Made by a program: the position numbers and the translations under genes
Shown: positions 12,417-23,729 of the stretch, piece after piece
Layout of the letters: every line of letters starts with the position of its first letter
Position numbering within the stretch: the first letter of the stretch is position 1
Assembly (NCBI RefSeq): GCF_000512585.2
Contig: NC_089241.1
Span: 5,040,001-5,104,000 of the forward strand
Length of the DNA: 64,000 nucleotides
Direction of reading: 5' to 3'
Source of the DNA: Kwoniella bestiolae CBS 10118
Taxonomy: Eukaryota > Basidiomycota > Tremellomycetes > Tremellales > Cryptococcaceae
Notes under the pieces: model-generated
What the model saw: only the letters and a program-made list of their open reading frames with translations
Database searches by the model: none
Told to the model about the DNA's origin: nothing

Positions 12417-13888
12417 CTAAGGCTTCGCAGCATCCCAGACATCGGTCATCCTATATCTGAAGAACTTCTTCTTACCAGCTTCGGAGATCTGATTGATTTC
12501 ATCTTCGGTGAGAGTGATGTTCTTGGTGACAGCTTCAAGTTGGATCTTCTGTCTTTGCTCATTTGTTGAGGTGCTGTCGAACGACATATATGTCAGTTGG
12601 GATCTTTTCATTGAATCACTCGCGGATGCACTCTCTCCGAATAGCTAGTGAAAAAGCAAAGAATGACTCACGTCACAACTACTCCACCAGTAGTTTGCAA
12701 AGCCCAATTAAGCAATACCTGAGATTCCTCTACTCCCTTGGACTTGGCAATACCTTGAGCGACCTCATCGACAGGTCCACCTTTCGCCCCGGTCAAGGAG
12801 GTGAGCGGGCCATAAGCTTCAACGGCGATATCGTGTTTGTTCATCACTGCCAAGAGTCGCTGGACATTGGGTGCGTGGAAGTTGTATGGGTGGTATTCGA
12901 TCTGTACTCGCAAGTGACGAAATCTTCAGTAAGCAGGTGATGGTCAGAGCTGGATAATCGAGGGGAAGGATAGGTAACTCACCTGATTTACACTAGGCGC
13001 AACCTTCCATGTCTTTTCAATCTCCAATATATCCTCTTCACGGAAGTTACTAACTCCGATTGATTTTGCCAGACCCTCTTCTTTGAGCTCTTCCATCACT
13101 TTCCACGCTTCGGACAGGGAGAGGGGTTTGGTGAGCTGAGTGGAACAACATCTGTCAGTTCGTAATCGTCTACGTGAAAAGAGAGGTGCAGAGGACGTAC
13201 GAGGGGGGAGTGCAGTAGGTCTAGGTAGCAGAGAGTCATGTCAGCTCAGTGATCCCGATGAACTCGAGTAGTATACACCCACACAAGTCAACATAGTCAA
13301 TCTTCATCTTTCACACCATCAACTCCATATCAGCCTACGACTTATACCCAGGGCCAGATAGAGTATGAAATCGAACTCACGTCTTTGAGCAGACCCTCCA
13401 AGATCTTCCTAGGATGACTCTCCGTACCCGTCTTACCGCCTAGAATGGAGTACAAACATCAGCTCGTCCGACCCCGACGAATATACACAACACCCTGCTC
13501 TGCTCTGATCACACGAGCGTGCGAGAATGAACAGATGCTACTTCGTGAATATAACTCACATTTTTGAACTACAAAGACATCTTCCCGTTTCCCACCAAAC
13601 TTCTCAAACCCCTCTCCAAAACTCTTACTATTCTCGTACATCTGCGCACAATCAATGTAGTTGTATCCCACCTTGAGAGCCGACGTGACGTGGTGCGCGC
13701 ACTCGCTACCGTAGTTTGCGGTACCTAAGAGTATATCATACGGATCAGTGTTCGCTCACAAAGCATGAAATGTAAGGGCGTGGAGAGTACCATGACTCGT
13801 GTGTATAAGGGGGACAAAACTCACCTAAGCCATATCCGATCCTCGGTATCTTGATCCCATCATTGAGTGTGAGAGTAGGGATGCTCAT
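12417..13888 (-). CDS. Aldo-keto reductase
   Basis: A multi-exon gene starting at 13888 (MSIPTLTLNDGIKIPRIGYG, the AKR N-terminal hairpin and first strand) and ending at 12417. The catalytic tetrad is visible: Asp in YNYIDCAQMY, Tyr in QMYENS, Lys in VFVVQK, and His in the strand just before SPLLTKPLSLSEAW. Next come SIGVSNFREEDI, VAPSVNQIEYHPY and EAYGPLTSLTGAKGG, which form the substrate and cofactor barrel. QVLLNWALQTTGGVVVTTSTN covers the NADP(H)-binding end. The last exon (EDEINQISEAGKKKFFRYRM) is the C-terminal helix region. It should be a cytosolic NAD(P)H-dependent carbonyl or aldose reductase of about 310 residues. Specificity is not determinable here. It lies next to catalase in the same orientation, but they are separate transcription units. 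Confidence 0.9.
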
Positions 13889-14300
13889 CTTGGACAATCG
13901 TTGAATCCTATTAATCTTGCTGACTGGATGGTAAGGATGCAGTGATGTGTACGAGTTTGATTGAGGAAGGAAGGAAGCGAAAGAGGGAACGTGAAGTGAT
14001 GGTGATTAGAAACGTAATGAATGGTGTGTGTGTAATGTGCAATCATCACCAGAGCTCCTCTTATGTTATCGATTGGATGACGTGCCGGATAAATCGGAGC
14101 AAGCATTGACGTCGGATTAGTCCGATCAACCCGCTCACTACCACCATGACTATCCTAGGATCAAAATGAGCAGTCTGAGCTTATGCGACGGACTTGACAT
14201 GCAGATACATGGTTTCAACTATTCACTAAATACCTAATAATACAGAAACCTATTCAAAACCTAATATAAAAGTATATATCCATTTCCCCATCCCACTCAT
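13889..14300. other. Intergenic region (AKR promoter, catalase 3' end)
   Basis: Holds the promoter of the aldo-keto reductase and the 3' end of the catalase gene. No other element was recognised. Confidence 0.55.
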
Positions 14301-16966
14301 CTACGCAGCAATGTGCTCAACCTCTCTATCCCATACTCTGTGCTTGGCCACGCTGTCCAAGAACTGCTTGGAGAACTGAGCACCCGTACCAACCGATGGA
14401 GCAAGGAGTACACCGTTCGCGTCGGTGATATCTTCCTTAGCCTTCGCATCCGCAGGTAAATCTCCAGGAAGGGCAAGGTCGGTCAACCATCCAACGGCAT
14501 TACCAGTCGCAGCGATTGCCTTCAAGTGCATGTAAGCTTCTCGGGCAGCATGAAGCAATCGACCATTCTTCATCTTCTTGGTGTAATCGTCCGAGTCTCC
14601 TCCGATGAAGATCAAAGCGTCGAAATGGGTCGATCGGGAGTTCTCAAAAGTGAATTCGGCGATTTGAGTTTGACCATTTCCAGCTTCGATCTTACCGGTA
14701 CCTGGACCGACAAATTTGACCATCACTCCTGCAGCAGACAAGGCAACCTTGATAGGTTCTACTTGGGCGTAAGAGTATCCAGGTAACAAGTAGATTCCGA
14801 CCTTTCGACCTTCGGCGGTGAAAGTCTGGGATTTACCGGTAACTTGGGACAGGAAGGCAGACTTGTTGCCGTGGTTTGGTACGGCATCGGGAACGGTGAC
14901 GTCCTTGAGGGATTCAGCAACTGCCAAGGCGAGATCGTGGTCGATCAGGTTGATTCGGTTCAAGGCGGTCTGTTGAACTTGGGTCTCGTAACATTTGGAC
15001 AACTCGAATTGGTATGCTGAGATGATGTGCTTCTTCTCTGGTTCAGACATGGAGTTGTAGAAAAGTTGAGCTTGGGAGACGAATTCCTAAACACCATTGC
15101 ATCAGTACACACTCGTTGAGACTGGAGTACACTAAAGGGAGCTATACTCACATTGAACTTGGGTCCGTGCAATCTCTCCTTGATACCAGCTACGACCTCA
15201 GGGTAGGATCTGAATCCACCCTTAGCAGGTTCAGTGGTAGGAAGAGCATCGAACCTGTTGGGGTGGTAGGCAGTTCGGTTGGTCTTGCTGAACATGGTGT
15301 TCTGACCATCTCGTTGGTTAGTCATGAAAGGACAGACAGGTCGGTTGACAGGGATATCACCGAAGTTGACACCGAGTCTTGAGATCTGGGTATCTTGGTA
15401 AGAGAAGTTTCGACCAGCGAGAAGAGGGTCCGAGGTGAAGTCCATACCGGGGACGATGTGTTGAGTACAGAAAGCGACTTGCTCGACTTCAGCGAAGTAG
15501 TCGATTGGGTTTCGGTTCAAAGTGAGAGTACCGATGTTCTTGACTGGTACCAAGTCCTCGGGGATAAGCTTGGTGGAGTCAAGCAAGTCGAAGTCGAACT
15601 TGTGTTCGTCCTCTTCCTTGACGAGCTGGACACCCAACTCCCACTTGGGGTAGGCACCAGCTTCGATAGCGTCCCAGAGATCTCGTCGGTGGAAATCGGG
15701 ATCTTGACCGGCGAGCTTGAGCGCTTCATCCCATACTAAGGAGTGAGTACCGAGGTGAGGTGTCCAGTGGTACTTGACAAAGGTAGACTTGCCCTCGGAG
15801 TCGAGGAGTCGGAAGGTGTGGACACCGAAACCTTGCATGTGTCGGAAAGATCGGGGAATGGCTCGGTCGGACATAGCCCATTGTTGCATGTGGGTAGATT
15901 GAGGGTGTAAGCCCATGAAGTCCCAGGCGTTGTCATGGGCAGTCTGAGCTTGGGGGATCTCGTTGTGAGGTTCTGGTTTGACAGCGTGGATGAGGTCGGG
16001 GAATTTGATGGCTACGCGCGCGGATGAATCGAAAAGTCAGCATCTGAAGTCACAACACTCTTTCGGCCATATCTCGACCAATTTCCATCCTTTTTGGATG
16101 ATGGTTGGATGGATCTACTCCTCCCGAGCTAGTGGATGCATAGGATAGCACAGAAGAGAGCTCACCATCTTGTATAAAGAACACTGGCATGTTGTTCCCC
16201 ACAAGGTCCCAGTTGCCTTCATCAGTGTAGAAACGAGCGGCGAACCCTCTTGGATCTCGGACCTGCAAAGAAAAAGGGGAATAAAGTTCGGTTCAGCAAA
16301 AATCGCCACCGCGCCACATGCAAAGCGGCGATCGCCACTGCACTTGTACTCACGGAATCCGCGGAACCTCTCGATCCTCCTACAGTGGAGAATCGGACGT
16401 ATGCTGGGGTAGTCTTGCTTGTGTCTGTGAGGATCTGCACGAGGAAGCAGGAGTCAGCTTTGACTGGAGAGTACACAAGAACAGTAGGTGAGAACTTACC
16501 TTAGCAGTGGTGAGGCCGGTTAGGGGAGTGTGTAATTTGAATTCTCCGAATGCACCTGCACCTCTGGCGTGGACTACTCGCTCGGGGATTCGTTCGTGGT
16601 CGAAATGCGAGATCTTCTCTCTGTTGTGGAAGTCTGTGTAGCACATGCGCATATGAGCATATTGCAAGTGATACATGAAGCAAAGCCTTGTTGAGTAGAG
16701 ACACTATTACTCACCCTCGAGAACGGTAGGTCCCCTGGCACCAGCTCTTAAAGCAATATCCGTCTCTGCGATCTTAGTCCCGAAGTAAGAAGTAAGAGGG
16801 GTCTTGTCATTCTGCTCAAGGGTGAATCCGTCCATCTGCCTCTTCTTGGCATCTCCAACGGTTGAGTTTACGACTGGACAAGTTGTCAGCAAAGGCAAAC
16901 CGGATCGATCGATCGATTGATTGATTGATGAACACAATACTCACTCTTGTCTACGACTTGGGCCAT
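14301..16966 (-). CDS. Large-subunit (clade 2) haem catalase
   Basis: Starts at 16966 with a short first exon (MAQVVDK) and ends at 14301, with introns mainly in the 5' half. Motifs in order: PTVLEDF, the catalytic His region ERVVHARGAGAFGEF, VRFSTVGGSRGSADSVRDPRGFA, the distal Asn region GNNMPVFFIQDAIKFPDLIHA, and the proximal haem Tyr region NFSYQDTQISRLGVNFGDIPVNRP. After the core comes a linker and then a flavodoxin/DJ-1-like domain (KVGIYLLPGYSYAQVEPIK, FDALIFIGGDS, GWLTDLALPGD). That domain is the hallmark of the roughly 80-kDa catalases. It decomposes hydrogen peroxide. There is no N-terminal signal peptide and the C-terminus (EVEHIAA) is not a canonical PTS1, so a cytosolic enzyme is most likely. 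A TATA-like element lies about 100 bp upstream. Confidence 0.96.
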
Positions 16967-17666
16967 TTTGTTTAGTAATGCTACAGTTATTTGATATAGG
17001 TGATACAATAAGTAAATCAAGTGGCAATATGCTTTAATGAGAAGAAGAACGTTTATCGATCAGCCTTATATATGAATACATGCATCACGACATTTCATTC
17101 CAGCACTCATGTGCTCTGTGGAGGCACTCGTACTGCTGAATAAAGGAAGCCTCCCCCGCAGTAATCCAGACCTAGACCAATCAACATCGTCCGTTCTCAC
17201 ATCATATCGTCATTGTACCGCACTAAACCAGCAGTTTACTGGAAATTGTGGTAGACGCGCGAAGAGGAGCTACGTCATAGATTCAGTCACCGTCAACACT
17301 CATTCAGGGTCGGGAGATTCCAGCAAGTTTGCCGAGATCGAGATAATTCGTGCGTCAGTCTAAATCGGTGGCGAGAAAACTGAAATCCATCGATTTCTAC
17401 TCGATGAGAGCGCTCTCAAAACCGTGCATGAGTTAAAATTATGCAGATGCGAGATGACGAGATGAAGACATCGAATTGCCTCCGACCGCTCATCATCTTA
17501 CGCTGTACCCCACAAGACAACTCAGCGCGTAGCCGGAAAGCCCGGATACGCTCAGGCACTTCCATCAACCATCAATTACACACAACACACAGACTGTCCA
17601 TCACCAAAGGACCCCCCTCAATGCCATCGAATACTACAATAATAGCATTTACAAGGCAAAATTTGC
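16967..17666. other. Intergenic region upstream of catalase
   Basis: Catalase promoter and spacer before the second 5S gene. Apart from the TATA-like element at 17065-17072 I see no recognisable structure; the ORFs at 17109-17680 are not gene-like. Confidence 0.5.
17065..17072 (-). promoter_or_regulatory. TATA-like element of the catalase gene
   Basis: TATATAAG on the minus strand, about 100 bp upstream of the catalase ATG at 16966, a reasonable distance for a fungal core promoter. This is a match to a short motif only. Confidence 0.4.
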
Positions 17667-17785
17667 ATCTACGGCCATAGAACCTATAAAACATCGCATC
17701 CCGTCTGCTCTGCGCAATTTAAGTTGGGTATCGCTCGGTTAGTACCAAGGTGGGGGACCACTTGGGAATCCCGGGTGCTGTAGTT
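17667..17785 (+). rRNA. 5S ribosomal RNA (copy 2)
   Basis: About 119 nt with the whole eukaryotic 5S framework: ATCTACGGCCATAG, CATCCCGTC, AAGTTGGGTATCGC, GGTTAGTACC, GTGGGGGACCACTTGGG and GGTGCTGTAGTT. The ends pair as helix I. The loop E/helix region CCAAG/CTTGG closes perfectly and ACCTA/TGGGT forms helix II with one G-U. The 3' end runs directly into a T-rich Pol III terminator (TTTTTGTTTT, about 17784-17793). It lies alone between catalase and a membrane protein gene, so 5S genes in this genome are at least partly dispersed. Confidence 0.93.
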
Positions 17786-17794
17786 TTTGTTTTG
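17784..17794 (+). terminator. Pol III T-run terminator of 5S copy 2
   Basis: A run of T bases (TTTTTGTTTT) directly at the 3' end of the 5S sequence, as expected for RNA polymerase III termination. Confidence 0.75.
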
Positions 17795-18037
17795 CCCGGT
17801 CGGGTTCGGATGGGATGGAAGTGTCGAAGAACAGTGGAAGGAAGGTCCAACAAGGTGATCAAAGGCAGACGTGTCTTATGGTCAAACAATTGTAGTCCTC
17901 AGTGTGAACCAGCATGATTGTTGCCGTTCTCGTCCATGCGATAAGTAACACTCCCAGAGACAGATACATGTACATTCCAAATCCTCAAAGTCCCTCATAC
18001 GTGACGAACACACAAAAAGCAGAACCAAAAAGCGCTC

Positions 18038-18910
18038 CTACGCAGAACCATATTTCCCAGTACTTCCCATAGGCGCGGCGTCCTCTGCCAACTTTCTAGA
18101 TCTGAATTGCTGTTTGAACTTCCTTCGTTGGTATGTTACGTAGAGGACTACGAGCATGGCTAGGGGGATTCGGTAATTGTTGAAGAAGGTATCTCAGATA
18201 ATGTTGTAGGTGGACTATCGGTCGATGAAGCACTACCACTCTCCGAGTCCACACTTGCAGAAGATGTAGTGGCGATACCACCTTCCGTAGCTGTAGCTGT
18301 GGGCTGAACAGAGGTATCGCTTAGCTCATTTCCTATCGTCTTGATACCTTGACGACCCACCTGCTCAACCGCAGTTTGCGAGACCTCCGCAGAGGGACTA
18401 CTACTTTCCGCCGGAGCAACTGAGATCCCTTCGCCACCCAGTATCTCACCGTTCAATAGCGTTTCGCAGAATTTCTGAGAGGGGTCATCGGCGGGTATGA
18501 GGCATTTCTCAGTCATCTTTCCTATTTCGCTATGATCCAAAAAAGAGGTTTAGTCAGCCAATTCTTACAATATCGCAGGATCACGGTTGTCATGGATCAT
18601 GTACAGGAACCGTCAAGAGCTGGTCCAGGTCAAGCAGAAGCCAGAGTGAAGGGAAGTAGACAAGAGACTATACTGACGTATCGAATTCACTAGTAGTCTC
18701 CCACATCATCGCCAATTTCAATTCCCCCGTCCCACCCGTCGGATCATCTAAGATCGAGGAAGCAGTGGGAAAGCTTCCTCCTCCGGCGTCAACCTCGAGC
18801 GTCTGAGTTTGAACCGATATCGTCATGGTCTCTCCTTCTTGTGGTACCTGAGCTTGGGGGTCATCTTGTCGTTTTTGGTGGAGTCTTGATCTCGATCTGC
18901 GGGACGACAT
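18038..18910 (-). CDS. Small C-terminally membrane-anchored protein of unknown function
   Basis: I do not recognise a family. The best model has three exons (18678-18910, 18237-18529, 18038-18192) joining in frame to 226 residues. The N-terminus is basic and Arg/Ser-rich (MSSRRSRSRLHQKRQDD). The middle has a conserved-looking block (LKLAMMWETTSEFDTE, IGKMTEKCLIPADDPSQKFC) and then a Ser/Thr/Glu-rich spacer of about 90 residues. The last exon encodes NNYRIPLAMLVVLYVTYQRR, one membrane helix followed by a short basic tail, as in tail-anchored proteins. The first donor is GTCAGT, a weaker variant, and the second intron is only 44 nt. If that intron is not removed the frame ends at 18160 and the helix is lost. 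The helix-containing model is preferred because the spliced frame stays open to a natural stop. Confidence 0.6.
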
Positions 18911-19776
18911 GGTACCCAGCAATGTATGTATGTCGATCTAACAATGGAATGATTCTGGGTGGTTGGGGAGTGGTGCAGTACAAATGGAGCTGGGAGATGC
19001 ATATGTTTGTTTTCCGGGAGAGGAACAGTTAATGAGCGTGGATAGTTGATTTAAACAGAAAAGATGTTGGAGAATTTGATGGCGTTGAGGATGTTTGTCG
19101 AATGATAAAAATTACACTTCGACCAGCGAAGATGGTGTGCACAAGGTAGAAACGATTTTGCAAACAATGAAATGAAATATAATGCAGCACAGTCGAAATT
19201 CATCAGAGAAGAAGAAAGAAAAGAAAGAAGACTAGCTTGCTCAAGGATACACACGTAGATGCATCATGCACCAACGTTGTCAATGTAGAATTTCCATCAC
19301 AACTTGACGACCGTTGTTCTTCAAGAAGGAGAAGATTGACACGCCACCGCATGACACCACCAGCGTTGCAAAGGAATCGCATTATGAAACATCTCGACTA
19401 TCGTTGCTCGTTGCTTGTTGTCACCTTATCCAAAACTGTACGAGAGCCTACACAACTTGACAACAGCAACCAATTTCGGAACAACTCGTTCTCCGTATTT
19501 CACGCATCACCATTCCCACGAGAGAGATATGAAACAGCAGCAGAGTCCAAGCGCATATCCGTGCGTACTTTACTGTACATTTTTTTCTTGATTCTTGGCA
19601 AACTGGGTCTGAAAGTCGAAAAACCTTAATGCTTATTGTGATGTTTGAATACATGGTTGATTTACTCTACATGACACGCAATCAAACAATTAAGTATAGT
19701 ACATACATACAGAATGAACGAACCAATGATACCCTCCCCATCTCCCCTTGTCTAAGAACTGATACTGTGAATGCCA
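18911..19776. other. Intergenic region
   Basis: Upstream of the small membrane protein and downstream of the MCC beta gene. The 130-codon ORF at 19237-19629 has no protein-like features. Nothing else was recognised. Confidence 0.5.
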
Positions 19777-22323
19777 TTACATCCTAAACACACCCCAATC
19801 GCCCGAATCCCCATCCGCTCCAATCTCTCCCCTCAGTCCATGTCCCTTCACACTACTCCTCGAAGCACGTTCCTCATGTGCCAACTCCAATCCCAGACCC
19901 AGCAAATCCCTCGTATCGCTAGGCTTGATAATTCCATCATCCTGAAACCCACCAAAAATCAATCAACGGAACTTCGTACTTATCTGTGCGTCAAATGTAC
20001 TCACCCAAAGCCTCGCGGTGGAATACAAAACATCACTTTGCTTTTCGATCTTCTCCTTCAATTCTTGTCGTTTCCTTTCGGCTGTATCTTCACCTCCGGA
20101 GGCTTGTCGCTTTCCCTGGACGGTATGCATCACCGTTGATAGTTGATCTGGACCCATTACGCATATCTTGGAGTTAGGCCACATCCATAGGAAACGAGGT
20201 GAATACTATGAAGCACAAGCAAAGGATCAGATCAAACGGGCGCCGGATTAGATAAGCAAGTGTCAGTACTTACAGCTCGTCCACACATCCCATAATTACC
20301 TGCTCTACAGCCCAAAGTTTAACATCAGCTGACTGCACATGATCACCTGTTCAGGGAACGTAGAGCTCACCCATAACTCCCTCCAATAACCACCGTGTAC
20401 TTCTCAACCTTTGCTCTAGCAACCGCTCTGACCATCTTGGCACCGTCTTTCGCTATTCCTCCCCTCTCGGCCTTCTCGCCCACCATATATCCACTGACAT
20501 TCACCAAGAATACCAAGGGTATCCCACGCTGTGAGCATAGTTCGATGAAATGTGTGGCTTTGAGTGCTGAGGGGGATAGGAGTACACCGGCATTCGCTAT
20601 TATACCGACACTTCGTTTGACATATAACAAATATCAGCAAAGACCTCTTTTCCCTCCTAAAGTGAAGCCAGTCTATACTGGGCTACAAATTAGTTGCTGC
20701 ACTCACGTGTGACCGTGTATTTCCGCAAATCCGGTGATTAGAGTTTTACCATATTCCTTCTTGAACTCCCTGAATTCGCTCCCATCTACTAATCTAGCTA
20801 TGATTTCTCTAGGGTCGTAAGCCTGCTTCGGATCAGAAGGGACGATCTCGTCTAATTCCTTAGTAGGATATAACGGTTCCTTGACTTGTCGGATTGTTGA
20901 CTTGTCGCTCGAATGGGAAGAGACCGATGTGGGACCCAGATCTCGAATGGCTTCTCTAGCGAGCGACAGAGCATGCGAGTCTGATGTAGCTAGATAATCT
21001 GCTACTCCCGATACCGAGGTGTGCATATCCCCTCCACCTATCAAGAAGCTCAGCATATGTTCATACGTACAGTGGTACATACGGGGCGAACTCACCTAGA
21101 GTCTCTTCATCTACCACTTCCCCCGTAGCAGCTTTGACTAACGGTGGTCCAGCCAAGAATATCCTTCCTTGGTTCTATCAGCACAACAGCAGCATCAGCT
21201 TATATCGTATGATCAACTACCTTAGCCACATGAGCTCACCTTCACGATGATCACAACATCCGACATAGCAGGCATATAGCTGTCATAGCCCGTCAGTAAC
21301 CTGACGCTGCCAATGCGTGGTTACACAACAACTCACGCTCCTCCGGCTACACTGATACCGTGGACCACGCTTATCTGGGGTATTCCAAGTCCCGACATTC
21401 TAGCCATATTATAGAATATTCTGCCAAAATGATCCTGTATCGTTTCAGATCAGCTTGTGTACCCGTATCAGATCCACAAGAAATCACTCACATGATCAGG
21501 GAATACTTCAGCTTGGTACGGTAGAGCCGCACCACCAGATTCTACCAGGTATATACATGGGAGTCGATTCTCAAGTGCTATTTGCTGTGCTCGTAGATGT
21601 TTCTTGACCTAAACCCGACCCTCCTTCTGATCAGTATCTCCGTGCTATGGACCAATGAGGCATGGAGGGTGGACCCACCGTTAATGGGTAATATGCTCCG
21701 CCTTTTACCGTAGGATCATTGGCGACTATCATACATTTCCGTCCTGCTACCATACCTGTAAATCCCAATATAGTCATCAACCTCCAGAACCACGGTTCCA
21801 ACCTTTCTGAGAGGATAAACACACCTATCCCCGTTACCAACCCCGCACCAGGCAATGGATCAGGATAAACCTCATGAGCAGCCAAGGGTGATAGCTCAAC
21901 AAATGGACTCGATGGATCAAGGAGAGCCGTGACTCTAAGAAGCGTAGGTTGTCAGTGGACAAAAGCTTGTATGCAGTGTCGCATAAGACACCGGGCCATT
22001 ATATATCACGGAAGTAAGAAAAGGTGAACTTACCTCTCCCTCACACCTAATTTCCCTTGACCTCTAGCTTTCCACTTCTCCAACGTCTGCCTCCCACCCC
22101 CTTGCCTAGCTTTATCTCGTATCCCACCAAGTTCATCAATCAGCCGTGTCATGTAAAACTTATTGGCCTGAGCATCCTCGGACCCCGTGCGATGATGAGT
22201 GGGCAGCGGTCGGGGGCGGACGATGGACGGAGGTGGTTGGGGGATCAGCGTTCGTTTCGGAGGTATGACGCAAGCTGTGAGGCGCAGGGTCCTCGATGGG
22301 CGTGATATTGTCCGTGTTAACAT
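19777..22323 (-). CDS. MCCB: Methylcrotonoyl-CoA carboxylase beta subunit (mitochondrial)
   Basis: A multi-exon gene starting at 22323 with an Arg/Ser-rich, acid-poor mitochondrial presequence (MLTRTISRPSRTLRLTAC) and ending at 19777. Carboxyltransferase motifs in order: RQTLEKWKARGQGKLGVRER, PFVELSPLAAHEVYPDPLPGAG, GRKCMIVANDPTVKGGAYYP, LPCIYLVESGGAALPYQAEV, GRIFYNMARMSGLGIPQ, GGDMHTSVSGVADYLA, NAGVLLSPSALKATHFIELC, IPLVFLVNVSGYMVGEKAE and [20 protein letters not shown]. The VESGGA block and the retained MCC-type spacing favour methylcrotonyl-CoA over propionyl-CoA or acetyl-CoA carboxyltransferase. The enzyme carboxylates 3-methylcrotonyl-CoA in leucine breakdown, together with a biotin-bearing alpha subunit that is not in this window. 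Confidence 0.93.
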
Positions 22324-23729
22324 TGTTGGGGGTTTCTGCTAGTGGTAGATCTGTCGACAAGAAAGTATGGACGATAGGGATGCAAGTATATAAACTACAG
22401 TCATGTAGCAATGACAGACAGCAGCTCAAACAGGTCACGTTACAAAGTGGACACACCGGGTAGCCAGAACCCGGAACATCTTTGGGTCATCGGAATTACC
22501 ACTTCGGGTAAGATTGAATGAAGCATTCCGGCCGGATCAAAGGTGGGTCTGAGCGTGTGTGATTTGTGAGTTGTGGGTTGAGTTGTGTGTTTGTGTGTCA
22601 ATGTGTTTGTGTATGGTACTTGAAGTCAATGGCGTCGATCACATCCATCATCATCACCATCATTCACATCCATACACATGCACACAGTACCACACAGTAT
22701 TACACAAACATGTAACAGCGCGTCACCCTCGTCTCATTCCCTCTCTCACAAACATCACAATGTCACTACTCCACCTGGCTAAGGTTTGAACGTGTCCTCG
22801 AGCCATGAGGTCAACAGTCTACCTGTAGCTCCAAGACAGTATGAGTGTTTCAAGTATGACCCAAAGGGAGTACTCGTCATGATAATACAGGAAGAGTCAA
22901 CCGTTAAATGATCGCTCCTTTGTTCAATTGTCAATCTCGGTTTCAAGTGCATATCGTCTTTCGCCTTCCCATTCCGATCATATAGCACATACATCCACTG
23001 ATCTCTTCGTACCTGAACCCTTATTGGACTTCATTAAGATATATACCACCATTTACCTATACCATTTACAGTATTGATTTTCCCACGTAAAGAACTGGTG
23101 AAAGGAATACCAATATCAAGTCAAGATCCAATCATAGTGTTAGGCTCAAGTGTTGTACCATTACTCTACGCATCGCAAGGATCATCAAGTATAAACTGTA
23201 ACGATCATCGACTCGACAACTGGACACTCGATCTAGATTGAGAAAAGCTTTTCGGTCATCGGTCTGTTGGCCTCGATCAATCAATCTATCAATGGATTAA
23301 TCTCGATTACCTATCTGGTGTAGAAAAGCTTGTGTAACATCGTCAAATCAAGATCCGGTCAGACTATAGACGACACTTGAAGATCTCCATATACGCCAGA
23401 CGATAAGCAGTCCAGCCTGGAAGACAAAATTTCCAGATCAAACATCTATATTAGAAGTGAAGGATCTGTATCCCTCAAGTATCTACCAGTGCATCCACTC
23501 AGCTGCTCCTCAATCGTCCTTGGACCACCACACCACGTTTCTCATTCTCACCCGAGCTGGGAACCACACCATATCATATCCTTTGATTCTTCCCATCGAC
23601 CTTAGTCTGGTGATCCATATTTGAGCGCACACGGGACGTACGTTAGATTGTGAATATCAACAGACCCGCATTGTAGTGATAGGAAAGGGTAGCGGATCCA
23701 AGCTGGACACAGATATAGAAACTGGCAGG
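22324..23729. other. Long divergent intergenic region
   Basis: About 1.4 kb shared by the MCC beta (-) and Ras (+) genes. It contains a TG/CA- and CAT-rich stretch (22560-22720) but no credible exon or RNA gene. The Ras transcript probably has a long leader here, as the start codon is preceded by several hundred bases of non-coding sequence. Confidence 0.5.

Noticed and set aside
18160..18540. Soluble form of the small membrane protein as the main product
   Set aside because: Removing the 44-nt intron yields an in-frame membrane helix and natural stop, so the anchored form is preferred; the soluble form is kept as a finding.
19237..19629. 130-codon plus-strand ORF
   Set aside because: No recognisable domain, no neighbouring exons and unremarkable composition between two minus-strand genes.
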